Shown: positions 41,090 to 54,940 of the stretch, piece by piece | Numbering within the stretch: position 1 is the first letter of the stretch | How the letters are laid out: the number at the start of each line of letters is the position of its first letter | Assembly (NCBI RefSeq): GCF_050947335.1 | Contig: NW_027473692.1 | Coordinates: 62,001-126,000 of the forward strand | Length of the DNA stretch: 64,000 nucleotides | Direction of reading: 5' to 3' | Origin: Megachile rotundata | Taxonomy: Eukaryota > Arthropoda > Insecta > Hymenoptera > Megachilidae | Notes under the pieces: generated by a model | Seen by the model: the letters and a program-made list of their open reading frames with translations, nothing else | Database searches by the model: none | Told to the model about the DNA's origin: nothing | Made by a program: the position numbers and the translations under genes

Positions 41090-42390
41090 TCTGTCGATCA
41101 TATAAGCATAATATGGCTAATAATATGAGTTAGATTGATAATAATAAGAGTAATAAGTATAGTAATTGTCGTTCTATCGATCACATAAGCATAATACGGC
41201 TAATAATATGAGTTAGATTGATAATAATAAGAGTAATAAGTATAGTAATTGTCGTTCTACCGTTCATATCTGCATAATATGGTTAATAATATGAGTTAGA
41301 TTGATAATAGTGAGTGTAATAAGTATAGTAATTGTCGTTATATCGATCATATCTGCATAATATGGTTAATAATATGAGATAGATTGATAATAGTGAGTGT
41401 AATAAGTATAGAAATTGTCGTTCTATCGATCATATTAGCATAATATGGTTAATAACATGAGTCAGATTGATAATAATAAGTGTAATGAGTACAGTAATTG
41501 TCGTTCTATCGTTCATATAAGCATAACATGGCTAATAATATGAGTTAGATTGATAATAATAAGAGTAATGAGTATAGTAATTGTCGTCTATCGATCATAT
41601 AAGCATAATATGGCTAATAATATGAGTTAGGCTGATAACAATGAGAGTAATAAGTATAGTAATAGTCGTTCTGTCGATCATATAAGCATAATATGTCTAA
41701 TAATATGAGTTAGATTGATAACAATAAGGGAAATGAATATAGTAATTGTCGTTCTATCGATCATATAAGCTTAATATGGCTAATAATATGAGTTAGATTG
41801 ATAATAATAAGAGTAATGAGTATACTAATTGTAGTTCTATCGATCATATCTGCATAATGTGGTTAATAATATGAGTTAGATTGATAATAATAAGAGTAAT
41901 AAGTATAGTAAATGTCGTGCTATCGATCATATCTGCATAATATGGTTAATAATATGAGTTAGATTGATAATAATAAGAGTCGTAAGTGTAGTAAATGTCG
42001 TGCTATCGATCATATCTGCATAATATGGTTAATAATATGAGTTAGATTGATAATAGTGTGTGTAATAGGTATAGTAATTGTCGTTCTATCGATCATATTA
42101 GTATAATATGGTTAATAATATGAGTTAGATTGATAATAATAAGAGAAGTGAGTATAGTCATTGTCGTTCTATCGATCATATTAGCATAATATGGTTAATA
42201 ATATGAGCTAGATTGATAATAATAAGAGAAGTGAGTATAGTCATTGTCGTTCGATCGATCATATAAGCATAATATGGCTAATTCTATGAGTAAGATTGAT
42301 AATAATAAGAGAAGTGAGTATAGTCATTGTCGTTCGATCGATCATATAAGCATAATATGGCTAATGATATGAGTTAGATTGATAATAATA
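41090..42390. repeat. Copy of the A/B boundary inside domain B
   Basis: Partner of 20930-22230 at 20,160 bp. It carries the end of the domain A pattern (CATAATACGG, TACCGTTCATATC, TATATCG) followed by the domain B series, in the same order as the true boundary. The flanks are different on both sides, so the shared part moved, or was converted, as a block of about 1.3 kb. Confidence 0.85.
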
Positions 42391-43629
42391 AGAGTAATAG
42401 GTATAGTAATTATCGTTCTACCGATCATATAAGCATAATATGGCTAATAATATGAGTTAAATTGATAATAATAAGAGTAAGGAGTATACTAATTGTAGTT
42501 CTATCGATCATGTCTTCATAATATGGCTAATAATATGAGTTAGATTGATAATAATAAGAGTAATGAGTGTAGTAAATGTCATGCTATCGATCATATCCGC
42601 ATAATATGGTTGATAATATGAGTTAGATTGATAATAGTGAGTGTAATGAGTATAGTAATTGTCGTTCTATCGATCATATTAGTATAATATGGTTAATAAT
42701 ATGAGTTAGATTGATAATAATAAGAGAAGTGAGTATAGTCATTGTCGTTCGATCGATCATATAAGCATAATATGGCTAATAATATGAGTAAGATTGATAA
42801 CAGTGAGTGTAATAAGTATAGTAATTGTCGTTCTGTCGATCATATAAGCATAATATAGCTAATAATATGAGTTAGATCGATAATAATAAGAGTAATAAGT
42901 GTAGTAAATGTCATGCTATCGATCATATCCGCATAATATGGTTAATAATATGAGTTAGATTGATAATAGTGAGTGTAATAGGTATAGTAATTGTCGTTCT
43001 ATCGATCATATTAGTATAATATGGTTAATAATATGAGTTAGATTGATAATAATAAGAGAAGTGAGTATAGTCATTGTCGTTCGATCGATCATATAAGCAT
43101 AATATGGCCAATAATATGAGTTAGATTGCTAATAATAAGAGAAATGAATATAGTAACTGTCGTTCTATCGATCATATAAGCATAATATGGCTAATAATAT
43201 GAGTTAGATTGATAATAATAAGAGTAAGGAGTATACTAATTGTAGTTCTATCGATCATGTCTGCATAATATGGTTAATAATATGAGTTAGATTGATAACA
43301 ATAAGAGTAATAAGTATAGTAAATGTCGTGCTGTCGATCATATCTGCATAATATGGTTAATCATATGAGTTAGATTGATAATAGTGAGTGTAATATGTAC
43401 AGTAATTGTCGTTCTATCGATCATATAAGCATAATATGCCTAATAATATGAGTTAGATTGGTAATAACAAGAGTTATAAGTATGGTAATTGTCGTTCTAT
43501 CGATCATATAACCATAATATGGCTAATAATATGAGTTAGATTGATAATAATAAGACTAGTAAGTATAGTAATTGTCGTTCTATCGATCATATAAGCATAA
43601 TATGGCTAATAATAAGAGTTAGATTGATA

Positions 43630-44250
43630 ATAATAAGAGTAGTGTGTATAGTAATTGTCGTTCTATCGATCATATAAGCATAAAATGGCTAATAATATGA
43701 GATAGATTGATAATAATAAGAGTAATGAGTATAGTAATTGTCGTTCTATCGATCATATAAGCATAATATGGCTAATAATATGAGTTAGGTTGATAATAAT
43801 AAGAGTAATGAGTATACTAATTGTAGTTCTATCGATCATATCTGCATAATATGGTTAATAATATGAGTTAGATTGATAACAATAAGAGTAATAAGTATAG
43901 TAAATGTCGTGCAAACGATCATATCTGCATAATATGGTTAATAATATGAGTTAGATTCATAATAATAAGGGGAATAAGTATAGTAATTGTCGTTCTATCG
44001 ATCATATGTGCATAATATGGTGATTATATGAGTTAGATTGATAACAGTGAGTGTAATAAGTATAGTAATTGTCGTTCTGTCGATCACGTAAGCATAATAT
44101 GGCTAGTAATCTGAGTTAGATTGATAATAATAAGAGTAATAAGTGTAGTAAATGTCGTGCTATCGATCATATCTGCATAATATGGTTAATAATATGAGTT
44201 AGATTCATAATAATAAGAGTAATGAGTATAGTAATTGTCGTTCTATCGAT
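43630..44250. repeat. 620-bp segment repeated 16.35 kb away
   Basis: Matches 59.98-60.60 kb at 16,347 bp. Shared rare variants are CATAAAATGG (43682/60029 at AAAATGG), GAGATAGATTG, the 82-bp monomer with ATGGTGATTATATGAG (TGATT at 44021/60368) and GCTAGTAATCTGAG. A third partial copy lies at 45.95-46.35 kb (TGATT at 46178). The offset is 197 monomers less 4 bp, fully explained by the 1-bp deletions at 44021 and 46178 and the 2-bp deletion near 59099. Confidence 0.8.
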
Positions 44251-45090
44251 CATATAAGCATAATATGGCTAATAATAAGAGTTAGATTGATAATTATAAG
44301 AGTAATAAGTATAGTAATTGTCGTTCTATCGATCATATAAGCATAATATGGCTAATAATAAGAGTTAGATTGATAATAATAAGAGTAATAAGTACAGTAA
44401 TTGTCGTTCTATCGATCATATTTGCATAATATGGTTAACAGTATGAGTTAGATTGATAATAGTGAGTGTAATAAGTATAGTAATTGTCGTTCTATCGATC
44501 ATATTAGCATAATATGGCCAATAATATGGGTTAGATTGATAATAATAAGAGTAGTGTGTATAGTAATTGTCGTTCTATCGATCATATAAGCATAATATGG
44601 CTAATAATATGAGTTAGATTGATAATAATAAGAGTAATGAGTATAGTAATTGTCGTTCTATTGATCATATAAGCATAATATGGCTAATAATATGAGTTAG
44701 GTTGATAAAAATAAGAATCATAAGTATAGTAATTGTCGTTCTATCGATCATATAAGCATAATATGGCTAATAATATGAGTTAGGTTGATAATTATAAGAG
44801 TAATAAGTATAGTAATTGTCGTTCTATCGATCATATTTGCATAATATAGTTAACAGTATGAGTTAGATTGATAATAGCGAGTGTAATAAGTATAGTAATT
44901 GTCGTTTTATCGATCATATTAGCATAATATGGCTCATAATATGGCTTAGATTGATAATAATAAGAGTAATGAGTATAGTAATTGTAGTTCTATCGATCTT
45001 ATCTGCATAATATGGTTAATAATATGAGTTAGATTGATAATAATAAGAGTAATAAGTATAGTAATTGTAGTTCTATCGATCATATAAGCA
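43790..45090. repeat. 2157-bp-offset pair in domain C, left copy
   Basis: Matches 45.95-47.24 kb at 2157 bp (26 monomers less 1). Shared markers are the 82-bp monomer (44021/46178), GATAATTATAAG, AACAGTATGAG, GGCCAATAATATGGG, GATAAAAATAAGAATC (44704/46861) and AATATAGTTAACAG. The match ends near 45.09 kb, where this copy goes to GGCTAATAATAAGAG and the other to GGTTAATCATATGAG. Confidence 0.8.
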
Positions 45091-45949
45091 TAATATGGCT
45101 AATAATAAGAGTTAGATTGACAATAATAAGAGTAATAAGTATAGTAATTGTCGTTCTATCGATCATATTTGCATAATATGGTTAACAGTATGAGTTAGAT
45201 TGATAATAGCGAGTGTAATAAGTATAGTAATTGTCGTTCTATCGATCATATTAGCATAATATGGCCAATAATATGGGTTAGATTGATAATAATAAGAGTA
45301 GTGTGTATAGTAATTGTCGTTCTATCGATCATATAAGCATAATATGGCTAATAATATGAGTTAGATTGATAATAATAAGAGTAATGAGTATACTAATTGT
45401 AGTTCTATCGATCATATCTGCATAATATGGTTAATAATATGAGTTAGATTGATAACAATAAGAGTAATAAGTATAGTCATTGTCGTTCGATCGATCATAT
45501 AAGCATAATATGGCTAATAATATGAGTTAGATTGATAATTATAAGAGTAATAAGTATAGTAATTGTCGTTCTATCGATCATATAAGCATAATATGGCTAA
45601 TAATAAGAGTTAGATTGACAATAATAAGAGTAATAAGTATAGTAATTGTCGTTCTATCGATCATATTTGCATAATATGGTTAACAGTATGAGTTAGATTG
45701 ATAATAGTGAGTGTAATAAGTATAGTAATTGTCGTTCTATCGATCATATTAGCATAATATGGCCAATAATATGGGTTAGATTGATAATAATAAGAGTAGT
45801 GTGTATAGTAATTGTCGTTCTATCGATCATATAAGCATAATATGGCTAATGATATGAGTTAGATTGATAATAATAAGAGTAATGAGTATAGTAATTGTCC
45901 TTCTATCGATCATATAAGCATAATATGGCTAATAATATAAGTTAGGTTG

Positions 45950-47240
45950 ATAATAATAAGAGTAATGAGTATACTAATTGTAGTTCTATCGATCATATCT
46001 GCATAATATGGTTAATAATATGAGTTAGATTGATAACAATAAGAGTAATAAGTATAGTAAATGTCGTGCAATCGATCATATCTGCATAATATGGTTAATA
46101 ATATGAGTTAGATTCATAACAATAAGAGGAATAAGTATAGTAATTGTCGTTCTATCGATCATATGTGCATAATATGGTGATTATATGAGTTAGATTGATA
46201 ACAGTGAGTGTAATAAGTATAGTAATTGTCGTTCTGTCGATCACATAAGCATAATATGGCTAGTAATCTGAGTTAGATTGATAATAATAAGAGTAATAAG
46301 TGTAGTAAATGTCGTGCTATCGATCATATCTGCATAATATGGTTAATAATAGGAGTTAGATTCATAATAATAAGAGTAATGAGTATAGTAATTGTCGTTC
46401 TATCGATCATATAAGCATAATATGGCTAATAATAAGAGTTAGATTGATAATTATAAGAGTAATAAGTATAGTAATTGTCGTTCTATCGATCATATAAGCA
46501 TAATATGGCTAATAATAATAGTTAGATTGACAATAATAAGAGTAATAGGTATAGTAATTGTCGTTCTATCGATCATATTTGCATAATATGGTTAACAGTA
46601 TGAGTTAGATTGATAATAGTGAGTGTAATAAGTATAGTAATTGTCGTTCTATCGATCATATTAGCATAATATGGCCAATAATATGGGTTAGATTGATAAT
46701 AATAAGAGTAGTGTGTATAGTAATTGTCGTTCTATCGATCATATAAGCATAATATGGCTAATAATATGAGTTAGATTGATAATAATAAGAGTAATGAGTA
46801 TAGTAATTGTCGTTCTATTGATCATATAAGCATAATATGGCTAATAATATGAGTTAGGTTGATAAAAATAAGAATCATAAGTATAGTAATTGTCGTTCTA
46901 TCGATCATATAAGCATAATATGGCTAATAATATGAGTTAGGTTGATAATTATAAGAGTAATAAGTATAGTAATTGTCGTTCTATCGATCATATTTGCATA
47001 ATATAGTTAACAGTATGAGTTAGATTGATAATAGCGAGTGTAATAAGTATAGTAATTGTCGTTCTATCGATCATATTAGCATAATATGGCTCATAATATG
47101 GGTTAGATTGATAATAATAAGAGTAATGAGTATAGTAATTGTAGTTCTATCGATCTTATCTGCATAATATGGTTAATAATATGAGTTAGATTGATAATAA
47201 TAAGAGTAATAAGTATAGTAATTGTAGTTCTATCGATCAT
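45950..47240. repeat. 2157-bp-offset pair in domain C, right copy
   Basis: Partner of 43790-45090. Small differences include GTCGTGCAATCG near 46070 (GTCGTGCAAACG near 43908) and AATAATAGTTAG near 46514. Its right half, from about 46.70 kb, is also the first member of the 2573-bp series in domain C. Confidence 0.8.
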
Positions 47241-47980
47241 ATAAGCATAATATGGTTAATCATATGAGTTAGATTGATAATAGTGAGTGTAATAAGTATA
47301 GTAATTGTAGTTCTATTGCTCATATAAGCAAAATAGGGTTAATAATATGAGTTAGAGTGATAATAATAAGAGTAATAGGTATAGTAATTGTCGATCTACC
47401 GATCATATAAGCATAATATGGCTAATAATATGAGTTAGGTTGATAATAATAAGAGTAATAAGTATAGTAATTGTCGTTCTATCGATCATATTTGCATATT
47501 ACGGTTACTAATATGAGTTAGATTGATAACAGTGAGTGTAATAAGCATAGTAATTGTCGTTCTGTCGATCATATAAGCATAATATGGCTAATAATCTGAG
47601 TTAGATTGATAATAATAAGAGTAATAAGTATAGTAATTGTCGTTCTATCGATTATATTAGCATAATATGGCCAATAATATGAGTTAGATAGATAATAATA
47701 AGAATAATAAGTATAGTATTTGTCGTTCTATCGACCATATAAGCATAATGTGGATAATAATATGAGTTAGATTGATAATAATAAGAGTTATAAGTATAGT
47801 AATTGCCGTTCTATCGATCATATAAGCATAATATGGCTAATAATATGAGTTAGATTGATAATAATAAGAGTAATGAGTATAGTAATTGTCGTTCTATTGA
47901 TCATATCTGCATAATATGGTTAATAATATGAGTTAGATTGATAAAAATAAGAGTAATGAGTATAGTAACAGTAGTCCTAT
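46700..47980. repeat. 31-monomer series, first (partial) member
   Basis: Matches 49.27-50.55 kb at 2573 bp, exactly 31 monomers. Markers are GATAAAAATAAGAATC (46861/49434) and CGATTATATTAGC (47650/50223 at GATTAT). It departs near 47.98 kb, where GTAACAGTAGTCC is followed by ATCATATAAGC and GGTTAATCATATGAG instead of ATCATATCTGC. That opens a local 9-monomer repeat (GCTCAT 47318/48065). Confidence 0.78.
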
Positions 47981-49269
47981 CGATCATATAAGCATAATAT
48001 GGTTAATCATATGAGTTAGATTGATAATAGTGAGTGTAATAAGTATAGTAATTGTAGTTCTATTGCTCATATAAGCAAAATAGGGTTAATAATATGAGTT
48101 AGATTGATAATAATAAGAGTAATAGGTATAGTAATTGTCGATCTACCGATCATATAAGCATAATATGGCTAATAATATGAGTTAGGTTGATAATAATAAG
48201 AGCAATAAGTATAGTAATTGTCGTTCTATCGATCATATTTGCATATTACGGTTACTAATATGAGTTAGATTGATAACAGTGAGTGTAATAAGCATAGTAA
48301 TTGTAGTTCTGTCGATCATATAAGCATAATATGGCTAATAATCTGAGTTAGATTGATAATAATAAGAGTAATAAGTATAGCAATTGCCGTTCTATCGATC
48401 ATATAAGCATAATATGGCTAATAATATGAGTTAGATTGATAATAATAAGAGTAATGAGTATAGTAATTGTAGTTCTATCGATCATATCTGCATAATATGG
48501 TTAATAATATGAGTTAGATTGATAAAAATAAGAGTAATGAGTATAGTAACAGTAGTCCTATCGATCATATCTGCATAATATGGTTAATAATATGAGTTAG
48601 ATTGATAATAATAAGAGCAATAAGTATAGTAATTGTAGTTCTGTCGATCCTATAGGCATAATATGGCTAATAATATGAGTTAGATTGATAATAATAAGAG
48701 TAATAAGTATAGTAATTGTCGTCCTATCGATCATATCTGCATAATATGGTTAATCATATGAGTTAGATTGATAATAATAAGAGTAATGAGTAGAGTAATT
48801 GTCGTTCTATCGATCATATAAGCATAATATGGCTAATAATATGAGTTAGATTGATAATAATAAGAGAAATGAGTATAGTAATTGTCGTTCTATTGATCAT
48901 ATTTGCATAATGTGGTTAATCATATGAGTTAGATTGATAATAGTGAGTGTAATAAGTATAGTAATTGTAGTTCTATTGCTCATATAAGCAAAATATGGTT
49001 AATAATATGAGTTAGATTGATAATAATAAGAGTAATAGGTATAGTAATTGCCGATCTACCGATCATATAAGCATAATATGGCTAATAATATGAGTTAGGT
49101 TGATAATAATAAGAGTAATAAGTATAGTAATTGTCGTTCTATCGATCATATTTGCATATTACGGTTACTAATATGAGTTAGATTGATAACAGTGAGTGTA
49201 ATAAGCATAGTAATTGTCGTTCTGTCGATCATATAAGCATAATATGGCTAATAATATGAGTTAGATTGA

Positions 49270-51630
49270 TAATAATAAGAGTAGTGTGTATAGTAATTGT
49301 CGTTCTATCGATCATATAAGCATAATATGGCTAATAATATGAGTTAGATTGATAATAATAAGAGTAATGAGTATAGTAATTGTCGTTCTATTGATCATAT
49401 AAACATAATATGGCTAATAATATGAGTTAGGTTGATAAAAATAAGAATCATAAGTATAGTAATTGTCGTTCTATCGATCATATAAGCATAATATGGCTAA
49501 TAATATGAGTTAGGTTGATAATTATAAGAGTAATAAGTATAGTAATTGTCGTTCTATCGATCATATTTGCATAATATAGTTAACAGTATGAGTTAGATTG
49601 ATAATAGCGAGTGTAATAAGTATAGTAATTGTCGTTTTATCGATCATATTAGCATAATATGGCTCATAATATGGGTTAGATTGATACTAATAAGAGTAAT
49701 GAGTATAGTAATTGTAGTTCTCTCGATCTTATCTGCATAATATGGTTAATAATATGAGTTAGATTGATAATAATAAGAGTAATAAGTATAGTAATTGTAG
49801 TTCTATCGATCATATAAGCATAATATGGTTAATCATATGAGTTAGATTGACAATAGTGAGTTTAATAAGTATAGTAATTGTAGTTCTATTGCTCATATAA
49901 GCAAAATATGGTTAATAATATGAGTTAGATTGATAATAATAAGAGTAATAGGTATAGTAATTGTCGATCTACCGATCATATAAGCATAATATGGCTAATA
50001 GTATGAGTTAGGTTGATAATAATAAGAGTAATAAGTATAGTATTTGTCGTTCTATCGATCATATTTGCATATTACGGTTACTAATATGAGGTAGATTGAT
50101 AACAGTGAGTGTAATAAGCATAGTAATTGTCGTTCTGTCGATCATATAAGCATAATATGGCTAATAATCTGAGTTAGATTGACAATAATAAGAGTAATAA
50201 GTATAGTAATTGTCGTTCTATCGATTATATTAGCATAATATGGCCAATAATATGAGTTAGATAGATAATAATAAGAATAATAAGTATAGTATTTGTCGTT
50301 CTATCGACCATATAAGCATAATGTGGATAATAATATGAGTTAGATTGATAATAATAAGAGTTATAAGTATAGTAATTGCCGTTCTATCGATCATATAAGC
50401 ATAATATGGCTAATAATATGAGTTAGATTGATAATAATAAGAGTAATGAGTATAGTAATTGTAGTTCTATCGATCATATCTGCATAATATGGTTAATAAT
50501 ATGAGTTAGATTGATAAAAATAAGAGTAATGAGTATAGTAACAGTAGTCCTATCGATCATATCTGCATAATATGGTTAATAATATGAGTTAGATTGATAA
50601 TAATAAGAGCAATAAGTATAGTAATTGTAGTTCTGTCGATCCTATAGGCATAATATGGCTAATAATATGAGTTAGATTGATAATAATAAGAGTAATAAGT
50701 ATAGTAATTGTCGTCCTATCGATCATATCTGCATAATATGGTTAATCATACGAGTTAGATTGATAATAATAAGAGTAATGAGTAGAGTAATTGTAGTTCT
50801 ATCGATCATATCTGCATAATATGGTTAATAATATGAGTTAGATTGATAAAAATAAGAGTAATGAGTATAGTAACAGTAGTCCTATCGATCATATCTGCAT
50901 AATATGGTTAATAATATGAGTTAGATTGATAATAATAAGAGCAATAAGTATAGTAATTGTAGTTCTGTCGATCCTATAGGCATAATATGGCTAATAATAT
51001 GAGTTAGATTGATAAAAATAAGAGTAATGAGTATAGTAACAGTAGTCCTATCGATCATATCTGCATAATATGGTTAATAGTATGAGTTAGATTGATAATA
51101 ATAAGAGCAATAAGTATAGTAACTGTAGTTCTGTCGATCCTGTAGGCATAATATGGCTAATAATATGAGTTAGATTGATAATACTAAGAGTAATAAGTAT
51201 AGTAATTGTCGTTCTATCGATCATATAAGCATAATATGGCTAATAATAAGAGTTAGATTGATAATAATAAGAGTAGTGTGTATAGTAATTGTCGTTCTAT
51301 CGATCATATAAGCATAATATGGCTAATAATATGAGTTAGATTGATAATAATAAGAGTAATGAGTATAGTAATTGTCGTTCTATTGATCATATAAGCATAA
51401 TATGGCTAATAATATGAGTTAGGTTGATAAAAATAAGAATCATAAGTATAGTAATTGTCGTTCTATCGATCATATAAGCATAATATGGCTAATAATAAGA
51501 GTTAGATTGATAATAATAAGAGTAATAAGTATAGTAATTGTCGTTCTATCGATCATATTTGCATAATATGGTTAACAGTATGAGTTAGATTGATAATAGT
51601 GATTGTAATAAGTATAGTAATTGTCGTTCT
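49270..51630. repeat. 31-monomer HOR, left copy
   Basis: Matches 51.85-54.20 kb at 2573 bp (31 x 83). Shared landmarks are CATATAAACATAAT (AAACAT at 49401/51974), GATAAAAATAAGAATC (49434/52007), GCTCATATAAGC (49891/52464) and the CATATTACGG monomer (TTTGC at 50064/52637). It includes three repeats of a GTAACAGTAGTCC monomer paired with a GATCCTATAGGC monomer near 50.5-51.15 kb. Matching ends near 51.63 kb. Confidence 0.85.
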
Positions 51631-51849
51631 ATCGATCATATTAGCATAATATGGCCAATAATATGGGTTAGATTGATAATAATAAGAGTAGTGTGTATAG
51701 TAATTGTCGTTCTATCGATCATATAAGCATAATATGGCTAATAATATGAGTTAGATTGATAATAGTAAGAGTAATGAGTATAGTAATTGTCGTTCTATTG
51801 ATCATATAAACATAATATGGCTAACAATATGAGTTAGGTTGATAAGAAT

Positions 51850-54200
51850 AAGAGTAATAAGTATAGTAATTGTCGTTCTATCGATCATATAAGCATAATA
51901 TGGCTAATAATATGAGTTAGATTGATAATAATAAGAGTAATGAGTATAGTAATTGTCGTTCTATTGATCATATAAACATAATATGGCTAATAATATGAGT
52001 TAGGTTGATAAAAATAAGAATCATAAGTATAGTAATTGTCGTTCTATCGATCATATAAGCATAATATGGCTAATAATATGAGTTAGGTTGATAATTATAA
52101 GAGTAATAAGTATAGTAATTGTCGTTCTATCGATCATATTTGCATAATATAGTTAACAGTATGAGTTAGATTGATAATAGCGAGTGTAATAAGTATAGTA
52201 ATTGTCGTTTTATCGATCATATTAGCATAATATGGCTCATAATATGGGTTAGATTGATACTAATTAGAGTAATGAGTATAGTAATTGTAGTTCTCTCGAT
52301 CTTATCTGCATAATATGGTTAATAATATGAGTTAGATTGATAATAATAAGAGTAATAAGTATAGTAATTGTAGTTCTATCGATCATATAAGCATAATATG
52401 GTTAATCATATGAGTTAGATTGACAATAGTGAGTTTAATAAGTATAGTAATTGTAGTTCTATTGCTCATATAAGCAAAATATGGTTAATAATATGAGTTA
52501 GATTGATAATAATAAGAGTAATAGGTATAGTAATTGTCGATCTACCGATCATATAAGCATAATATGGCTAATAGTATGAGTTAGGTTGATAATAATAAGA
52601 GTAATAAGTATAGTATTTGTCGTTCTATCGATCATATTTGCATATTACGGTTACTAATATGAGGTAGATTGATAACAGTGAGTGTAATAAGCATAGTAAT
52701 TGTCGTTCTGTCGATCATATAAGCATAATATGGCTAATAATCTGAGTTAGATTGACAATAATAAGAGTAATAAGTATAGTAATTGTCGTTCTATCGATTT
52801 TATTAGCATAATATGGCCAATAATATGAGTTAGATAGATAATAATAAGAATAATAAGTATAGTATTTGTCGTTCTATCGACCATATAAGCATAATGTGGA
52901 TAATAATATGAGTTAGATTGATAATAATAAGAGTTATAAGTATAGTAATTGCCGTTCTATCGATCATATAAGCATAATATGGCTAATAATATGAGTTAGA
53001 TTGATAATAATAAGAGTAATGAGTATAGTAATTGTAGTTCTATCGATCATATCTGCATAATATGGTTAATAATATGAGTTAGATTGATAAAAATAAGAGT
53101 AATGAGTATAGTAACAGTAGTCCTATCGATCATATCTGCATAATATGGTTAATAATATGAGTTAGATTGATAATAATAAGAGCAATAAGTATAGTAATTG
53201 TAGTTCTGTCGATCCTATAGGCATAATATGGCTAATAATATGAGTTAGATTGATAATAATAAGAGTAATAAGTATAGTAATTGTCGTCCTATCGATCATA
53301 TCTGCATAATATGGTTAATCATATGAGTTAGATTGATAATAATAAGAGTAATGAGTAGAGTAATTGTAGTTCTATCGATCATATCTGCATAATATGGTTA
53401 ATAATATGAGTTAGATTGATAAAAATAAGAGTAATGAGTATAGTAACAGTAGTCCTATCGATCATATCTGCATAATATGGTTAATAATATGAGTTAGATT
53501 GATAATAATAAGAGCAATAAGTATAGTAATTGTAGTTCTGTCGATCCTATAGGCATAATATGGCTAATAATATGAGTTAGATTGATAAAAATAAGAGTAA
53601 TGAGTATAGTAACAGTAGTCCTATCGATCATATCTGCATAATATGGTTAATAGTATGAGTTAGATTGATAATAATAAGAGCAATAAGTATAGTAACTGTA
53701 GTTCTGTCGATCCTATAGGCATAATATGGCTAATAATATGAGTTAGATTGATAATAATAAGAGTAATAAGTATAGTAATTGTCGTTCTATCGATCATATA
53801 AGCATAATATGGATAATAATAAGAGTTAGATTGATAATAATAAGAGTAGTGTGTATAGTAATTGTCGTTCTATCGATCATATAAGCATAATATGGCTAAT
53901 AATATGAGTTAGATTGATAATAATAAGAGTAATGAGTATAGTAATTGTCGTTCTATTGATCATATAAGCATAATATGGCTAATAATATGAGTTAGGTTGA
54001 TAAAAATAAGAATCATAAGTATAGTAATTGTCGTTCTATCGATCATATAAGCATAATATGGCTAATAATAAGAGTTAGATTGATAATAATAAGAGTAATA
54101 AGTATAGTAATTCTCGTTCTATCGATCATATTTGCATAATATGGTTAACAGTATGAGTTAGATTGATAATAGTGAGTGTAATAAGTATAGTAATTGTCGT
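51850..54200. repeat. 31-monomer HOR, central copy
   Basis: Right partner of 49270-51630 (2573 bp) and left partner of about 54.94-57.60 kb (3403 bp, 41 monomers; GCTCAT 52464/55867, TTTGC 52637/56040, GATAAAAATAAG 52007/55410). Private changes include CGATTTTATTAGC near 52796 and ATAATATGGATAATAATAAG near 53811. The 3403-bp match begins earlier, near 51.54 kb, and includes CTAACAATATGAG (51821/55224). Confidence 0.85.
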
Positions 54201-54940
54201 TCTGTCGATCATATAAGCATAATATGGCTAATAATATGATTTAGATTGATAATAATAAGAGTAATAAGTATAGTAATTGTCGTTCTATCGATTATATTAG
54301 CATAATATGGCCAATAATATGAGTTAGATTGATAATAATAAGAGTAATAAGTATAGTAATTGTCGTCCTATCGATCATATCTGCATAATATGGTTAATCA
54401 TATGAGTTAGATTGATAATAATAAGAGTAATGAGTAGAGTAATTGTAGTTCTATCGATCATATCTGCATAATATGGTTAATAATATGAGTTAGATTGATA
54501 AAAATAAGAGTAATGAGTATAGTAACAGTAGTCCTATCGATCATATCTGCATAATATGGTTAATAATATGAGTTAGATTGATAATAATAAGAGCAATAAG
54601 TATAGTAATTGTAGTTCTGTCGATCCTATAGGCATAATATGGCTAATAATATGAGTTAGATTGATAAAAATAAGAGTAATGAGTATAGTAACAGTAGTCC
54701 TATCGATCATATCTGCATAATATGGTTAATAGTATGAGTTAGATTGATAATAATAAGAGCAATAAGTATAGTAACTGTAGTTCTGTCGATCCTGTAGGCA
54801 TAATATGGCTAATAATATGAGTTAGATTGATAATACTAAGAGTAATAAGTATAGTAATTGTCGTTCTATCGATCATATAAGCATAATATGGCTAATAATA
54901 AGAGTTAGATTGATAATAATAAGAGTAGTGTGTATAGTAA
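54200..54940. repeat. Insert copied from 50.7-51.3 kb
   Basis: These roughly nine monomers separate the central and right copies of the long HOR. They share two rare variants with 51.1-51.2 kb at exactly 3652 bp (44 monomers): GATCCTGTAGGC (CCTGTA at 51139/54791) and GATAATACTAAGAG (51181/54833). The intermediate copy near 53.7 kb has neither (it reads GATCCTATAGGC and GATAATAATAAGAG). The insert was therefore templated by the more distant copy, not the adjacent one. Confidence 0.8.

Larger units (their letters stand above)
21230..43390. repeat. Satellite domain B (HindIII-monomer mosaic)
   Basis: Defined by a monomer carrying AAGCTT (21607, 23681, 25423, 28908, 30401, 32558, 35213, 37287, 39527, 41767) and by GTGTGTGTAATAGG, GAGTCGTAAG, CATATGTCTAAT, GTCAGATTG and the 82-bp monomers with GTCGTCTACCG or GTCGTCTATCG. 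The ten HindIII monomers are 18 to 42 monomers apart, each interval 1 bp short of a multiple of 83 because one 82-bp monomer lies in each. The unit content is mosaic, with stretches of domain A type inserted (for example 26.09-26.45 and 27.70-28.48 kb). The right edge is gradual, about 43.1-43.4 kb. Confidence 0.78.
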
